Assembly (NCBI GenBank): GCA_018669475.1
Contig: JABHCC010000001.1
Span: 1 to 38,396, forward strand
Direction: 5' to 3'
Source of the DNA: Bacteroidota bacterium
GTDB lineage: Bacteria; Bacteroidota; Bacteroidia; Bacteroidales; UBA12481
DNA: 38,396 nucleotides
The position numbers and the translations under genes were made by a program. The notes under the pieces were generated by a model. That model did not search any database, was not told where the DNA came from, and saw only the letters and a list, made by a program, of their open reading frames with translations. Position 1 is the stretch's first letter; each line of letters begins with the position of its first letter. This document shows, in pieces, positions 17,055 through 25,737 of the stretch.

Positions 17055-18017
17055 TCAATTTGATCTTAGGCGGATTCTCTGCATAATAATATATCCTCTA
17101 TTGGCAATATATTTTAACCTCTCTTGCCAAGAACCTTTCCTATTAATATGTTTTAGCCAGACTGGATTAGTTACTTTAACCCACTTATTAAATTCTTTCC
17201 AATTCAACGCACCTAACTTATTTAGGTTATATAAGGAGATATTGGCTTCGCGAATTAAATATTTCTTCGGTTTTAAATATTTAATTAGTCCGCGTACTTG
17301 TGTATTCCATATCATTATTTCAGTTCCCCTATCATATTCTCTTTCCGCTGAAATGGATTTATACATTGGAACTTCTGCCCCGACCTTATTCATAATCTGA
17401 TGATAGTGAAACGTATCTTCAACAATGTGATATTTTCCGCCCTCCTCTTTTAGTAATTCTGCAAATATTATATCTTCTTGTCGGTATGAATAATCATCAC
17501 TAATTTTCTTAGAAACATTTTTCAATATATCTGTGCGCCCAAATTGGCTGCCAGAAAGAGCTCTGATTTGATGTTTTGGTTCAACACCCCAAGTTTCAAC
17601 CAAATGTGTCAATTTTCTTTTACATTCAAACCAATCATACGTATTCTTATATTTTTCCATATTATCAAACCACATTTCTGGCAAATATACATCAGAATGA
17701 AGGTACACAAAAAATGTCGTTTCAACTAATTCAATTAGTTTACGTATCCGATATCCCAAACTAGTGTCAATAAGTGAGACTATCTCCACTCTAGGGAATA
17801 GTCTCGCAATTGTAAGAGTATCATCTGTGCAACCACCATCTCCAATCAGAAGCTTTTTAATTGGAATCTCTCTATAGAAAGATAATAGATTGCTCTCCCA
17901 TAATTCATTGGTATTCAAAACCGGGATAATAACATCTATCGCATTAGCGTTATTCACCAAATACCTATCTTCGAGACTACAAGATTCGTAGTATTGTTGA
18001 AATATTGATTTATTCAT
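17055..18017 (-). CDS. Family 2 glycosyltransferase
   Basis: A soluble or peripheral GT-A glycosyltransferase of 320 residues. The N-terminal half shows AIDVIIPVLNTNELWESNL, LLIGDGGCTDDT (the nucleotide-sugar aspartates) and a probable metal-binding motif, HSDV, in FFVYLHSDVYLPEMWF at about 128-143. The acceptor side carries a QED motif in YRQEDIIFAELL. No membrane helices are visible. It is the last gene after the CDP-tyvelose cassette, 3 nt downstream of the RfbE-like gene, so it is a natural candidate for the transferase that uses the CDP-dideoxyhexose. That is positional inference only. Its downstream side borders the decayed IS3 remnant. Confidence 0.85.
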   Translation of the reverse strand: MNKSIFQQYYESCSLEDRYLVNNANAIDVIIPVLNTNELWESNLLSFYREIPIKKLLIGDGGCTDDTLTIARLFPRVEIVSLIDTSLGYRIRKLIELVETTFFVYLHSDVYLPEMWFDNMEKYKNTYDWFECKRKLTHLVETWGVEPKHQIRALSGSQFGRTDILKNVSKKISDDYSYRQEDIIFAELLKEEGGKYHIVEDTFHYHQIMNKVGAEVPMYKSISAEREYDRGTEIMIWNTQVRGLIKYLKPKKYLIREANISLYNLNKLGALNWKEFNKWVKVTNPVWLKHINRKGSWQERLKYIANRGYIIMQRIRLRSN

Positions 18018-18020
18018 AAT

Positions 18021-19037
18021 CTATGACTCTAACCATTTTAGCATATCTATTATTCCTGTTCTCGTATCCACTAGAGGGGTCCATTTCAAATTCGAAATAA
18101 TTTTGGTATTATCCGCAATAAATACCTTCTGATCACTATTTCTCCATGCAAATTGCCTGTATTCCATTTTTATTCCCAATTCGCTTTCAAGAATTTCAAA
18201 TAACTCAAGTAATGAGAGACTATTCTTTCTTCCACCACCAATATTAAAGACCTCACCTTTGATCTCCTCCATATTTTCAGAGGCAGTAAAATAAAGTTTT
18301 ACAATATCATCTGAATGGAGTACGTCCCTTACTTGTTTTCCATTCCCTGATATACTGAAAGGTTCTCTTAATGTCCCCCTTTTAATTTCTATTGCTTTTT
18401 GGCAAAACCATCCAATCCAGCCTTGATCAATAGTAGCATGTTGATTGGAACCATACATAGAGGAGTGGCGAAATACTGCCGTTTCAATCCCATAAATATG
18501 GTAGTAATCTAATAAATACTGATCAGCAGCTCCCTTAGAACAGCCATAAGGGGATTGGAAATTCAATAAGACGCTTTCGCCAAAGCCCTCTGGGTATTCG
18601 CAGCATACATAACGCGTATTTTGCTCATCAAAAGTTAAGTTAGCAAAGTCCCCATAAACTTTATTAGTCGACGAAAATAATATTTTACTCCCGGATGAAT
18701 ATTTTCTTACAGCTTCAAGTAAATTAAGAGTTCCCAATGTATTAACTTCAAAATCCAATCTCGGATTCGCTATTGATGTTGTCATAGCGACTTGTCCCGC
18801 TAGATGAAAAATAATATCTGGTTTGACATCCTTAATCACGATTTCAACATCATTGTTATTTCTAATATCATATGGGAAATATTTAAATTCACCTATCCCC
18901 TTTAACAATTCTAAATTTTTTGAGCTACCAAAACGAGATAAATTATCAAACACAAACAATTCGTCCCCTCTTTTCAAAACTTCTTCAGCTAAATTTGACC
19001 CAATAAAACCAGCTCCACCCGTTATTAAATACTTCAT
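18021..19037 (-). CDS. rfbE: CDP-paratose 2-epimerase-like (RfbE, tyvelose epimerase)
   Basis: An extended short-chain dehydrogenase of 338 residues that should invert C2 of CDP-paratose to give CDP-tyvelose with bound NAD. It has the Rossmann GGAGFIGSNL motif at 7-16, FDNLSRFGSSKNLELL (highly characteristic of tyvelose epimerases), HLAGQVAMTTSIANPR, SSTNKVYGD and the catalytic YGCSK. DQGWIGWF and QVRDVLHSDDIV are further family features. It follows the paratose-synthase-like gene by 29 nt and completes the pathway RfbF-G-H-I-S-E. Alternative: another 2-epimerase-like SDR acting on a UDP sugar, less likely given the cassette. The stop is TAG. Confidence 0.88.
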   Translation of the reverse strand: MKYLITGGAGFIGSNLAEEVLKRGDELFVFDNLSRFGSSKNLELLKGIGEFKYFPYDIRNNNDVEIVIKDVKPDIIFHLAGQVAMTTSIANPRLDFEVNTLGTLNLLEAVRKYSSGSKILFSSTNKVYGDFANLTFDEQNTRYVCCEYPEGFGESVLLNFQSPYGCSKGAADQYLLDYYHIYGIETAVFRHSSMYGSNQHATIDQGWIGWFCQKAIEIKRGTLREPFSISGNGKQVRDVLHSDDIVKLYFTASENMEEIKGEVFNIGGGRKNSLSLLELFEILESELGIKMEYRQFAWRNSDQKVFIADNTKIISNLKWTPLVDTRTGIIDMLKWLES

Positions 19038-19066
19038 GTTATACCTTTATGTTTGATACTTAATAT

Positions 19067-19924
19067 TTATCTAAATAATTTCTTTATAGTTTTTTCAAGC
19101 CCTTCTTCAATTGTGTATTTTGGTTTCCAACCTAAATTAATTAGATCTGAAATATCAGTTTTAGAAACCATCATTTCATTAGTCCGAAATGGAATGGCAC
19201 CGAAATTTAAATCTGATGAGCTACCCGTTAATTTTTTCATAATTAATAAAACTTTTTTTACTGAATGTTGAACACCGGTTCCCAACTCAAACTGTTTGTA
19301 ACTTTCTTTAATTTCTTCTCTGTTATTTATTAACATCTCAAATGCATCTATTATATCTTCATAGTATATAAAATCACGCTTTTGCTCTCCTGAAGTCAAG
19401 TCTATACGGCTTTCATTGATGATCAAACGATTAATCATTGAAGTTATGAAATTCGTAGAACTACAACCTGGCCCATAAAAATGCTCTAGTTGAAGATTCA
19501 TAACTTTGATTTCATCTTTTCGAAATACTAACCATTCTCTAAACTGGGATTTAGTTAATGCATAAGGACTAACAAAGCGATCAAGTGCGCTGTCAGTATT
19601 CATAAAAAGCGAAACCTTATTTTTAATTGCAATATCAAGTAGTCGAGAAGGGAAATTAAAATTAGTCTCTATTATTTGTTGGAGCCCCTCGGTGTTTCTT
19701 CCATAAACAGTTGCAGTATGAATGATTATATCAATGCGATTTTCTTTAAACACTTCTTCCAGTTTGCCATATTGGGAACTATACACTTTATAAAAAGTGT
19801 CTTTTAATCTGAATAAATTCTCTAATGAATTCTCGAGTCCAATTATTTCAAAGTTTGAGTTGAGTCTCTCAGCAAGATTACTACCGAGAAAACCGTTGAT
19901 ACCAGTGATTAATATCGTTTTCAT
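19067..19924 (-). CDS. CDP-paratose (or abequose) synthase-like SDR reductase (RfbS/RfbJ type)
   Basis: A 285-residue extended SDR expected to reduce C4 of CDP-4-keto-3,6-dideoxyglucose. The Rossmann motif is GINGFLGSNL at 8-17. HTATVYGR, NTDSALDRFVSPYALTKSQF (containing the catalytic YxxxK), EHFYGPG and KRDFIYYEDIIDAF follow. RfbS (equatorial, paratose) and RfbJ (axial, abequose) cannot be separated reliably by eye. Because an RfbE-like 2-epimerase follows directly, and that enzyme uses CDP-paratose, paratose synthase is the favoured reading. The gene ends 29 nt before RfbE and starts 22 nt after the RfbI-like reductase. Confidence 0.82.
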   Translation of the reverse strand: MKTILITGINGFLGSNLAERLNSNFEIIGLENSLENLFRLKDTFYKVYSSQYGKLEEVFKENRIDIIIHTATVYGRNTEGLQQIIETNFNFPSRLLDIAIKNKVSLFMNTDSALDRFVSPYALTKSQFREWLVFRKDEIKVMNLQLEHFYGPGCSSTNFITSMINRLIINESRIDLTSGEQKRDFIYYEDIIDAFEMLINNREEIKESYKQFELGTGVQHSVKKVLLIMKKLTGSSSDLNFGAIPFRTNEMMVSKTDISDLINLGWKPKYTIEEGLEKTIKKLFR

Positions 19925-19946
19925 TCGTTTTCATATTTCAATTTAT

Positions 19947-20630
19947 TTATTCCCAATCGTCGGTTATAATATTTTCTAAGTTTACACCATGCTCTATGAG
20001 TGAATACCTTATACTTTTTATCATGCTGGGGGGTCCTGAGACAAGATAGTTGCTATTTTTGCCATTTTGGGAGAGTATTAATTGAATATCAATTAGTCCA
20101 TCAACATCTTGATAGAAAGTTTTCACATATTTCGATGAATTGCATAATCTGTTAATCTCATTTTGATATATATCATAAGCCTTGGAACGAAATCCCAGAT
20201 AGATTTTTGGGTTGATATAATCATTGAACGATTCATGTGTGAACAATGAGAGGAAAGGAGTGATGCCTGTTCCACCTGAAATAAAAACCGTATTCTCTTT
20301 TGAATGAACTCGGGTAAACAGATCACCATAAGGCATTTTGAGCCAGACAATTTTACCAGGTTTTAAATAATCACACATTGCAGTAGTAAATGCCCCTTTC
20401 ACGGCGTAAGTGACACGAATTGTGCTCTCCTCTGGACTGCTTTGCATGGAAAAACAACGTGAATCTGGCCATTGCCCAACGCCATCGTAGTTAGGGTCGA
20501 TTGCAAGATGAAGAAACTGCCCCGGCTTATATTTATATTTTCCCCGGTCGGGCGCGAATTCAGCCGTGTGAATTCCCTCGATAGGATTAGCCACCTTTAT
20601 AACACGGGATTTATACTTTTTAAATAGCAT
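19947..20630 (-). CDS. RfbI/AscD-like flavin reductase lacking the ferredoxin domain
   Basis: A 227-residue ferredoxin-NADP reductase-type protein. It has the FAD motif RCFSMQSSP (about 58-66), the NAD(P) motif SGGTGITPFLSL, and SGPPSM near the C terminus. It should deliver electrons from NAD(P)H to the RfbH-type dehydrase during C3 deoxygenation. Characterised partners (RfbI, AscD/E3) are about 330 residues with an N-terminal plant-type [2Fe-2S] domain. Here that domain, with its CxxxxCxxC signature, is absent, and the upstream gene's stop lies just 8 nt before this start, so no coding room remains. Either the flavoprotein reduces RfbH directly or a separate ferredoxin serves. No clear ribosome site precedes ATG 20630, suggesting coupling to rfbH. 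Confidence 0.85.
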   Translation of the reverse strand: MLFKKYKSRVIKVANPIEGIHTAEFAPDRGKYKYKPGQFLHLAIDPNYDGVGQWPDSRCFSMQSSPEESTIRVTYAVKGAFTTAMCDYLKPGKIVWLKMPYGDLFTRVHSKENTVFISGGTGITPFLSLFTHESFNDYINPKIYLGFRSKAYDIYQNEINRLCNSSKYVKTFYQDVDGLIDIQLILSQNGKNSNYLVSGPPSMIKSIRYSLIEHGVNLENIITDDWE

Positions 20631-20638
20631 ATCGGGAT

Positions 20639-21952
20639 CTAGAAATTATTCAAATAGGTATCTAAAATATTTGAGGCGTAATCGAGCATACCTGAGCTAA
20701 GACCTGGATAAGTACCCAAGAAGAATGTCTGATCCGTAATGATATCTGTGTTTTTTAGATGGTCAGCAATTCTCCAATCCCGATTCTCAAAACCGGGTTG
20801 CCTGGTCATATTCCCAGCAAAAAGATTTCGTGTTTCTATTAATTTTGCGTTCAAGTGGGCCGTTAATTGATCCCGGGTAAAAGGAGCATCCTCCTTGAGG
20901 GTCACAATAAATGCAAACCAGGCAGGATCAGATTTTAATGTGGCTCGTGGTAAAATAAAGTATTCTTCGTACTTTGAGAATATTTCCATCCACCGATTAA
21001 AATTCTTCCTCCTGGTAGCACAAAAGACTGGGAGTTTATCCATCTGAGCTGAACCGATTGCAGCCTGGATATCCGTCATTTTTAAATTATACCCAATTTC
21101 TGAGTATACATATTTATGATCAAACCCGAAGGGTAATCCACCAAACTGCTGGGAGAACCGTTTGCCACAGGTATTATTTTCTCCTCCAGCACAGTAACAA
21201 TCACGCCCCCAATCTCGAAATGCACGAACAAGCTGGGCTAACAGAGGATCATTGGTGCAAATCGCTCCTCCTTCACCAGTGGTGATATGATGTGCGGGAT
21301 AAAAAGAGATGGTAGAGAGGTGGGCAAATGTGCCAGTCTTTACCCCATTATATTCACTACCAAAGGCATCACAATTATCCTCGATTACCCAGAGATTGTG
21401 TTCTTCGGCCAACTCCATCACTGAATCAATATCAAAGGGGTTGCCCAATGTATGAGCGATAAAAATGCACTTTGTTTTATCCGTAATGGCATTGCTCAGC
21501 ATTTCAACATCAATATTGTATGTGGGAATATGGACATCTACGAATACTGGGACAAGACCATATTGGATGATTGGTGTCACAGTGGCGGGGAATCCTGCAG
21601 CGACTGAAATAACTTCGTCCCCAGGTTTCAGTCTTTTATCCCCAAGTTTTTCGGATGTGAGTGAAGCGAATGCCAGCAAATTTGCAGAGGAGCCAGAATT
21701 TGTCAGCAGAACATTTTCCACATCCAGATATTCAGAAATTTTATCTGCGAATTCTTCTGAAAACCGACCTTCGGTTAACCAGAAATCTAAGGATGCATCC
21801 ACTGAATTGATCAATTCATCTTCATTAAAGACTCTACCTGCATAATTGACTCTGGATTTTCCTGGGACAAACGGCTTGTCTAAATGTTTTAGTCTGTAAT
21901 ACTCTTGAGTCTTCTCAAGTATTTCTTTACGTAACACATCAATTTCACCCAT
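20639..21952 (-). CDS. rfbH: CDP-6-deoxy-L-threo-D-glycero-4-hexulose-3-dehydrase (RfbH/AscC, E1)
   Basis: A 437-residue PMP- and [2Fe-2S]-dependent dehydrase that removes the C3 hydroxyl of CDP-4-keto-6-deoxyglucose. Two diagnostic features are exact. The PLP-lysine of the DegT fold is replaced by histidine (H221 in SFYPAHHITTGEGG). The iron-sulphur ligands are C194-X57-C252-X-C254-X7-C262, the spacing described for Yersinia E1, offset by one residue. ATG 21952 has AAGGAC 7 nt upstream. It lies 35 nt after the dehydratase stop and 8 nt before its presumed reductase partner. The function assignment is strong because the unusual His and Cys set is specific to this enzyme group. Confidence 0.95.
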   Translation of the reverse strand: MGEIDVLRKEILEKTQEYYRLKHLDKPFVPGKSRVNYAGRVFNEDELINSVDASLDFWLTEGRFSEEFADKISEYLDVENVLLTNSGSSANLLAFASLTSEKLGDKRLKPGDEVISVAAGFPATVTPIIQYGLVPVFVDVHIPTYNIDVEMLSNAITDKTKCIFIAHTLGNPFDIDSVMELAEEHNLWVIEDNCDAFGSEYNGVKTGTFAHLSTISFYPAHHITTGEGGAICTNDPLLAQLVRAFRDWGRDCYCAGGENNTCGKRFSQQFGGLPFGFDHKYVYSEIGYNLKMTDIQAAIGSAQMDKLPVFCATRRKNFNRWMEIFSKYEEYFILPRATLKSDPAWFAFIVTLKEDAPFTRDQLTAHLNAKLIETRNLFAGNMTRQPGFENRDWRIADHLKNTDIITDQTFFLGTYPGLSSGMLDYASNILDTYLNNF

Positions 21953-21987
21953 TCAGCAGGTCCTTTTATATTATTATTCTAGATAAT

Positions 21988-23070
21988 TTATTTAGGAATT
22001 GATGAGAAATATTGTCGTATCTGCTGATCAGTAACACTTCGCATCTTCGCACCTGAGAGGGAGATCTTATTCCATTCCACGATTGATTCCAGTGCGGTTT
22101 GAATATCCCATCTTGGAAACCAGGCAAGCTCAGCTTTCGCTTTTGAGCAATCAAGTTTTAAATAATTGGCCTCATGTGGGTGAGGTTGTTTATCAATTTC
22201 ATATTGAGCTGAATCACCCCATAACTCACAGAGCGTTCTGGTAATCCACTCAACATTTTTTGCATCCTGGTCATTTGGACCAAAATTCCATGCACCAGCA
22301 TACACAGATCCATCATTAAATAGTTTCTCTGCGAGGATTAAATATCCTGAAAGAGGTTCTAAAACATGCTGCCATGGTCTGATGGCATATGGGCTTCTAA
22401 TCATTATTTTTTTTTGCTGGGATATGGCTCGAATAAAATCCGGAATGAGGCGGTCTGCAGCCCAATCACCACCCCCAATGACATTTCCTGCCCGTACAGA
22501 AGCTAGGGCAATGTTCCTTTGCCCATCATCTCCTGTACCAAAGTATGAGGATCGATAAGCTGAGGTTACAAGCTCAGAACAGCCTTTACTGCTTGAGTAG
22601 GGATCATGCCCTCCCATGGGTTCATTCTCACGATAACCCCAATACCACTCGCGGTTTTCATAGCATTTATCTGTGGTCACATTCACAATGGCTTTAACAG
22701 ATGCTATCTGACGACAAGCTTCTAACAGGTGTACCGTGCCCATCACATTTGTGGAGTATGTTTCAATTGGATTCCGATATGATTCCTTGACAAGGGCTTG
22801 GGCGGCCATATGAATCACGATTTCTGGCCTCACTTCTTTCATGACCTTATAGAGATAGTCATAATCCCGTATATCCCCGATATACGAATGAACTGAGTCT
22901 TTGACCATTGCCAGTTCAAACATGCTGGGGGAAGTTGAAGGGTCTAGTGCATATCCAAACACTTCAGCCTCAAGTTGGTTCAATAACAGGGATAGCCATG
23001 ATCCCTTAAAACCGGTATGGCCAGTGACCAGGACCTTCTTATTTCTCCAAAATGATGTGCTTATCACCAT
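21988..23070 (-). CDS. rfbG: CDP-glucose 4,6-dehydratase (RfbG)
   Basis: A 360-residue extended SDR that converts CDP-glucose to CDP-4-keto-6-deoxyglucose with bound NAD. The N-terminal VLVTGHTGFKGSWLSLLLN is the hallmark of RfbG. HMAAQALVKESYRNP, the TTDKCYENREWYWGYRE segment and the catalytic SSKGCSE region follow, then GGGDWAADRLIPD and RPWQHVLEPLSGYL. ATG 23070 is used; a TTG at 23079 with AGGG upstream would add three residues. It overlaps the rfbF gene by 7 nt and is followed by rfbH after 35 nt, the conserved order of Salmonella and Yersinia dideoxyhexose clusters. Confidence 0.95.
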   Translation of the reverse strand: MVISTSFWRNKKVLVTGHTGFKGSWLSLLLNQLEAEVFGYALDPSTSPSMFELAMVKDSVHSYIGDIRDYDYLYKVMKEVRPEIVIHMAAQALVKESYRNPIETYSTNVMGTVHLLEACRQIASVKAIVNVTTDKCYENREWYWGYRENEPMGGHDPYSSSKGCSELVTSAYRSSYFGTGDDGQRNIALASVRAGNVIGGGDWAADRLIPDFIRAISQQKKIMIRSPYAIRPWQHVLEPLSGYLILAEKLFNDGSVYAGAWNFGPNDQDAKNVEWITRTLCELWGDSAQYEIDKQPHPHEANYLKLDCSKAKAELAWFPRWDIQTALESIVEWNKISLSGAKMRSVTDQQIRQYFSSIPK

Positions 23071-23834
23071 ACTTTCCAAAATGCCCTATTCTCGTTCCAA
23101 AGTTTGTTCAGATGGGTAACATCTCGCTCATGGTCCATACAGGCCCATTGCCCATCATGTTTGTAGACCATAACTTCACCCCGTTGGGCTAAGTCCTCTA
23201 ATGCACCTACTTCGAAATCGCATTTTTCATCGGGTGTGAGAAGATCAAGCATGTTTTTATTAAAAACCATGTAGCCTCCATTAATAAATGCATTTCCAGA
23301 GAGGGGTTTCTCTTTAAAGCTGATCACTCTGTTATTTTCTTCCTCGAATTCGCCAAAGCGACCACTGGGATGTACTCCCGAGAAGGTGATCGTCTTCCCA
23401 TGGTTCTGATGAAATTGCAAAAGTTCATTAATAGGAATATCTGCTACGCCATCACCGTAAGTGATCATATTTACATCATCCAAATATTTTTCTAACCGCT
23501 TGATGCGCCCACCTTTTAAAGTGTTCAAACCAGTGTCAACGAGAGTGACTTTCCAACTATTTTCATCATGTTTGCTATGATATTCAATTTGTCCGGAGTT
23601 GAAATCAACGGTAAAATCGTTATTCAACGCTTCAAAATTGTAAAAATATTCCTTAATAACATGACTCTTGACACCTAGCGCGATCACAAACTCATTAAAA
23701 CCGTAGCTTGAATATATTTTCATAATATGCCAGAGCATGGGTCTATTACCCACATATACCATCGGCTTTGGGACCAATTCACCGATCTGTCCTAATCGTG
23801 TTCCCCACCCACCTGCTAAGATTATTACTTTCAA
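23064..23834 (-). CDS. rfbF: Glucose-1-phosphate cytidylyltransferase (RfbF)
   Basis: A 256-residue nucleotidyltransferase that makes CDP-glucose from CTP and glucose-1-phosphate, the committed first step to CDP-dideoxyhexoses. The signature ILAGGWGTRLGQ, LVPKPMVYVGNRPMLWHIM, MITYGDGVADI (metal-binding aspartate) and FKEKP are present, and the length equals that of characterised RfbF (about 257). The start codon is TTG at 23834-23832, preceded by AAGGAAAG; no ATG exists before the glycine-rich loop. The 107-nt gap upstream (23835-23941) holds no gene; it separates the dideoxyhexose cassette from the nonulosonate module and could carry a promoter, though none is clear. Confidence 0.95.
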   Translation of the reverse strand: MKVIILAGGWGTRLGQIGELVPKPMVYVGNRPMLWHIMKIYSSYGFNEFVIALGVKSHVIKEYFYNFEALNNDFTVDFNSGQIEYHSKHDENSWKVTLVDTGLNTLKGGRIKRLEKYLDDVNMITYGDGVADIPINELLQFHQNHGKTITFSGVHPSGRFGEFEEENNRVISFKEKPLSGNAFINGGYMVFNKNMLDLLTPDEKCDFEVGALEDLAQRGEVMVYKHDGQWACMDHERDVTHLNKLWNENRAFWKVW

Positions 23835-23941
23835 AATATCTTTCCTTCAATTGAGGTCAGCTCCGACTCTGAAAATTTCATGGCGACCTCGATTCTGCGC
23901 ACACTTGAGAGGCGACATATTCTAACTTTTAACTTCGGGTA

Positions 23942-24760
23942 TTACCAGATGGAAAATCCACCATCAACCACAAGATTGTGACCGGTAACATAGCTTGATG
24001 CATCTGAAGCTAAATAAATCACCGCCCCATTTATCTCATCTGGTTTGGCTTTCCGACCGAGAGGTGTTTTGGCTGCATACTTATCGAGAAATGTCTGATT
24101 TTCACCCTCCATCCAAATTCCACCAGGAGAGACTGAGTTCACCCGAACATTGTATTTTCCATAATAGGCAGCTAGGTATCTAGTGAAGCTGTTGACTCCA
24201 CCTTTTGCTGCATTATAAACACCATGAGAAAATACTTGTTTAATATCTGGAGAATCCTGCACATAAATTTCATGCAAGTTTGACCCCTCATAAATACTCT
24301 GATCATTACCAACGATCCCATAGTGAGAAGATATATTGATAATAGACCCACTTTCTTGCTCCCGCATATAGGGAATGCAAGCCTGAGTGATCATAAATGG
24401 AAGTGTGAGATTTCCGGTTAATCCGATATTCCAGCCCTCTAGGGAGACTTCTTCAAAGGGGAGATAGAAATCATTCCCTTTCATGGTAGTGGATGTCACC
24501 AATATATCGATATGCCCGTTCTCTGAAACAATATCTTTAAAAGCCAATTTTAATCCGCTTTGATCCGTTGCATCTAATTTGATGAATTTATAGCGACCTG
24601 GGTATTCCTTATTGAGGTCTTCACTATTAGGGTTCTCAGGAGATTTTACATCATAATTGTAGATGGTTGCCCCTTGACCTAATAATCCCCTAGTTAACTG
24701 CTGACCGAGATGACCGGATCCACCAAATATTGCCGCGATCTTCTCATCTAATCTAAACAT
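23942..24760 (-). CDS. PtmA-like short-chain dehydrogenase/reductase
   Basis: A classical SDR of 272 residues. It has the GGSGHLGQQL cofactor loop (14-23), the catalytic serine in NISSHYG, YNAAKGG (YxxxK) and SPGGIWME, and a C-terminal VVDGGFSIW. It is close to the PtmA proteins of Campylobacter-type legionaminic acid loci, where an SDR sits at the end of the same gene series (LegI, LegG, PtmE, PtmF, PtmB, PtmA). Its start overlaps the Gfo/Idh gene by 13 nt. The reaction cannot be stated from sequence; an oxidation or reduction of a sugar precursor of the nonulosonate is likely. It ends 107 nt before rfbF. Confidence 0.82.
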   Translation of the reverse strand: MFRLDEKIAAIFGGSGHLGQQLTRGLLGQGATIYNYDVKSPENPNSEDLNKEYPGRYKFIKLDATDQSGLKLAFKDIVSENGHIDILVTSTTMKGNDFYLPFEEVSLEGWNIGLTGNLTLPFMITQACIPYMREQESGSIINISSHYGIVGNDQSIYEGSNLHEIYVQDSPDIKQVFSHGVYNAAKGGVNSFTRYLAAYYGKYNVRVNSVSPGGIWMEGENQTFLDKYAAKTPLGRKAKPDEINGAVIYLASDASSYVTGHNLVVDGGFSIW

Positions 24761-25728
24761 AGTTCAATACCTTTTTGGGATGACAGTTCACAATACTTGA
24801 TCACCTTCATATTTTGCTTTTCTTCCATAACTGTGCAAGCGACCCCCCTGGCCCCATTTACAAATTGTTCCATTTGTACTTGATATTGTTTATCAAAATA
24901 ATCATAACCTTGAAATATAGCTTCTTCCACCTTCTTATCATAACTAGTGTATGAAATTGAGTTTCCTGAAAAGTCGTAGCAAAGCATTCCACTGTCGAAT
25001 AGGATCTCTCCTCCCCTTCTCAAGATGGGTTGCAAATAATCCTGCTGAATTTTTATGTGGACATTGTTTTCATTCTCAGCAATAATATCAACATGATCCT
25101 CAACGTCAATTTTTAACTGACTCATCTTCAGGATCTTTGCATACACTTTGGTAATGTTGCCAAAGAGGTGTTGAGCGAGATCAATTTCATGACTGAGAGT
25201 CCTTAGCACTCCCCCGCCTAGATCTTTCCTGGCCTCGTATCTGGAGCTATAGTCTTGCTCTGGATGCCAGAATGGTAAATAGGAGCCCACGAATAATGAA
25301 GCAGCCAAAATTTTTCCGTATTTTCCAGAATCGATGATGTGTTTTAATTCAACAAATAATTCATGATATCTTAAATTGTATCCGACAATACCAAGATTCA
25401 GCGAATCTTGATTCATCCTCTCTAGCTCACCAACATCCGCACAAATAGGCTTCTCAACAAAATAAGGAATTCCTAACTTTACTGCATCAACAACAGATTC
25501 CAGGTGCATTGATGTGGGTGTACTGATGATCATGTGAGTGGCATGCCACTGGTAAGCAGAATTTTTATCATGAAAAATTGTGATGTCATCAAAAATGGGG
25601 TCTTCAATATTGTGACCCTTCCCACTTCTCAGCGCTGCTATTGTTTGAACCCCAATCGATCGAAGGGCTCTAATATGTCGCAAGCCGATTGAACCGCATC
25701 CAACAATCAAAATTCTCTTCTGTGTCAT
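24748..25728 (-). CDS. Gfo/Idh/MocA-family oxidoreductase
   Basis: A 326-residue NAD(P)-dependent oxidoreductase. The N-terminal Rossmann motif is ILIVGCGSIGLRHIRAL (about 6-22), and EKPIC (the conserved EKP with catalytic lysine) lies near 94-98. GVLRTLSHEIDLAQHLFG is the family's histidine-bearing helix. ATG 25728 is favoured over TTG 25731, since AGGGTG lies 8 nt before it. It is flanked by the SpsF-like cytidylyltransferase (9 nt upstream) and the PtmA-like SDR (13-nt overlap). Gfo/Idh proteins of this position occur in legionaminic-type loci, and the pair may act on the same sugar in sequence. The substrate is unknown. Confidence 0.85.
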   Translation of the reverse strand: MTQKRILIVGCGSIGLRHIRALRSIGVQTIAALRSGKGHNIEDPIFDDITIFHDKNSAYQWHATHMIISTPTSMHLESVVDAVKLGIPYFVEKPICADVGELERMNQDSLNLGIVGYNLRYHELFVELKHIIDSGKYGKILAASLFVGSYLPFWHPEQDYSSRYEARKDLGGGVLRTLSHEIDLAQHLFGNITKVYAKILKMSQLKIDVEDHVDIIAENENNVHIKIQQDYLQPILRRGGEILFDSGMLCYDFSGNSISYTSYDKKVEEAIFQGYDYFDKQYQVQMEQFVNGARGVACTVMEEKQNMKVIKYCELSSQKGIELCLD

Positions 25729-25737
25729 CAAAGCACC

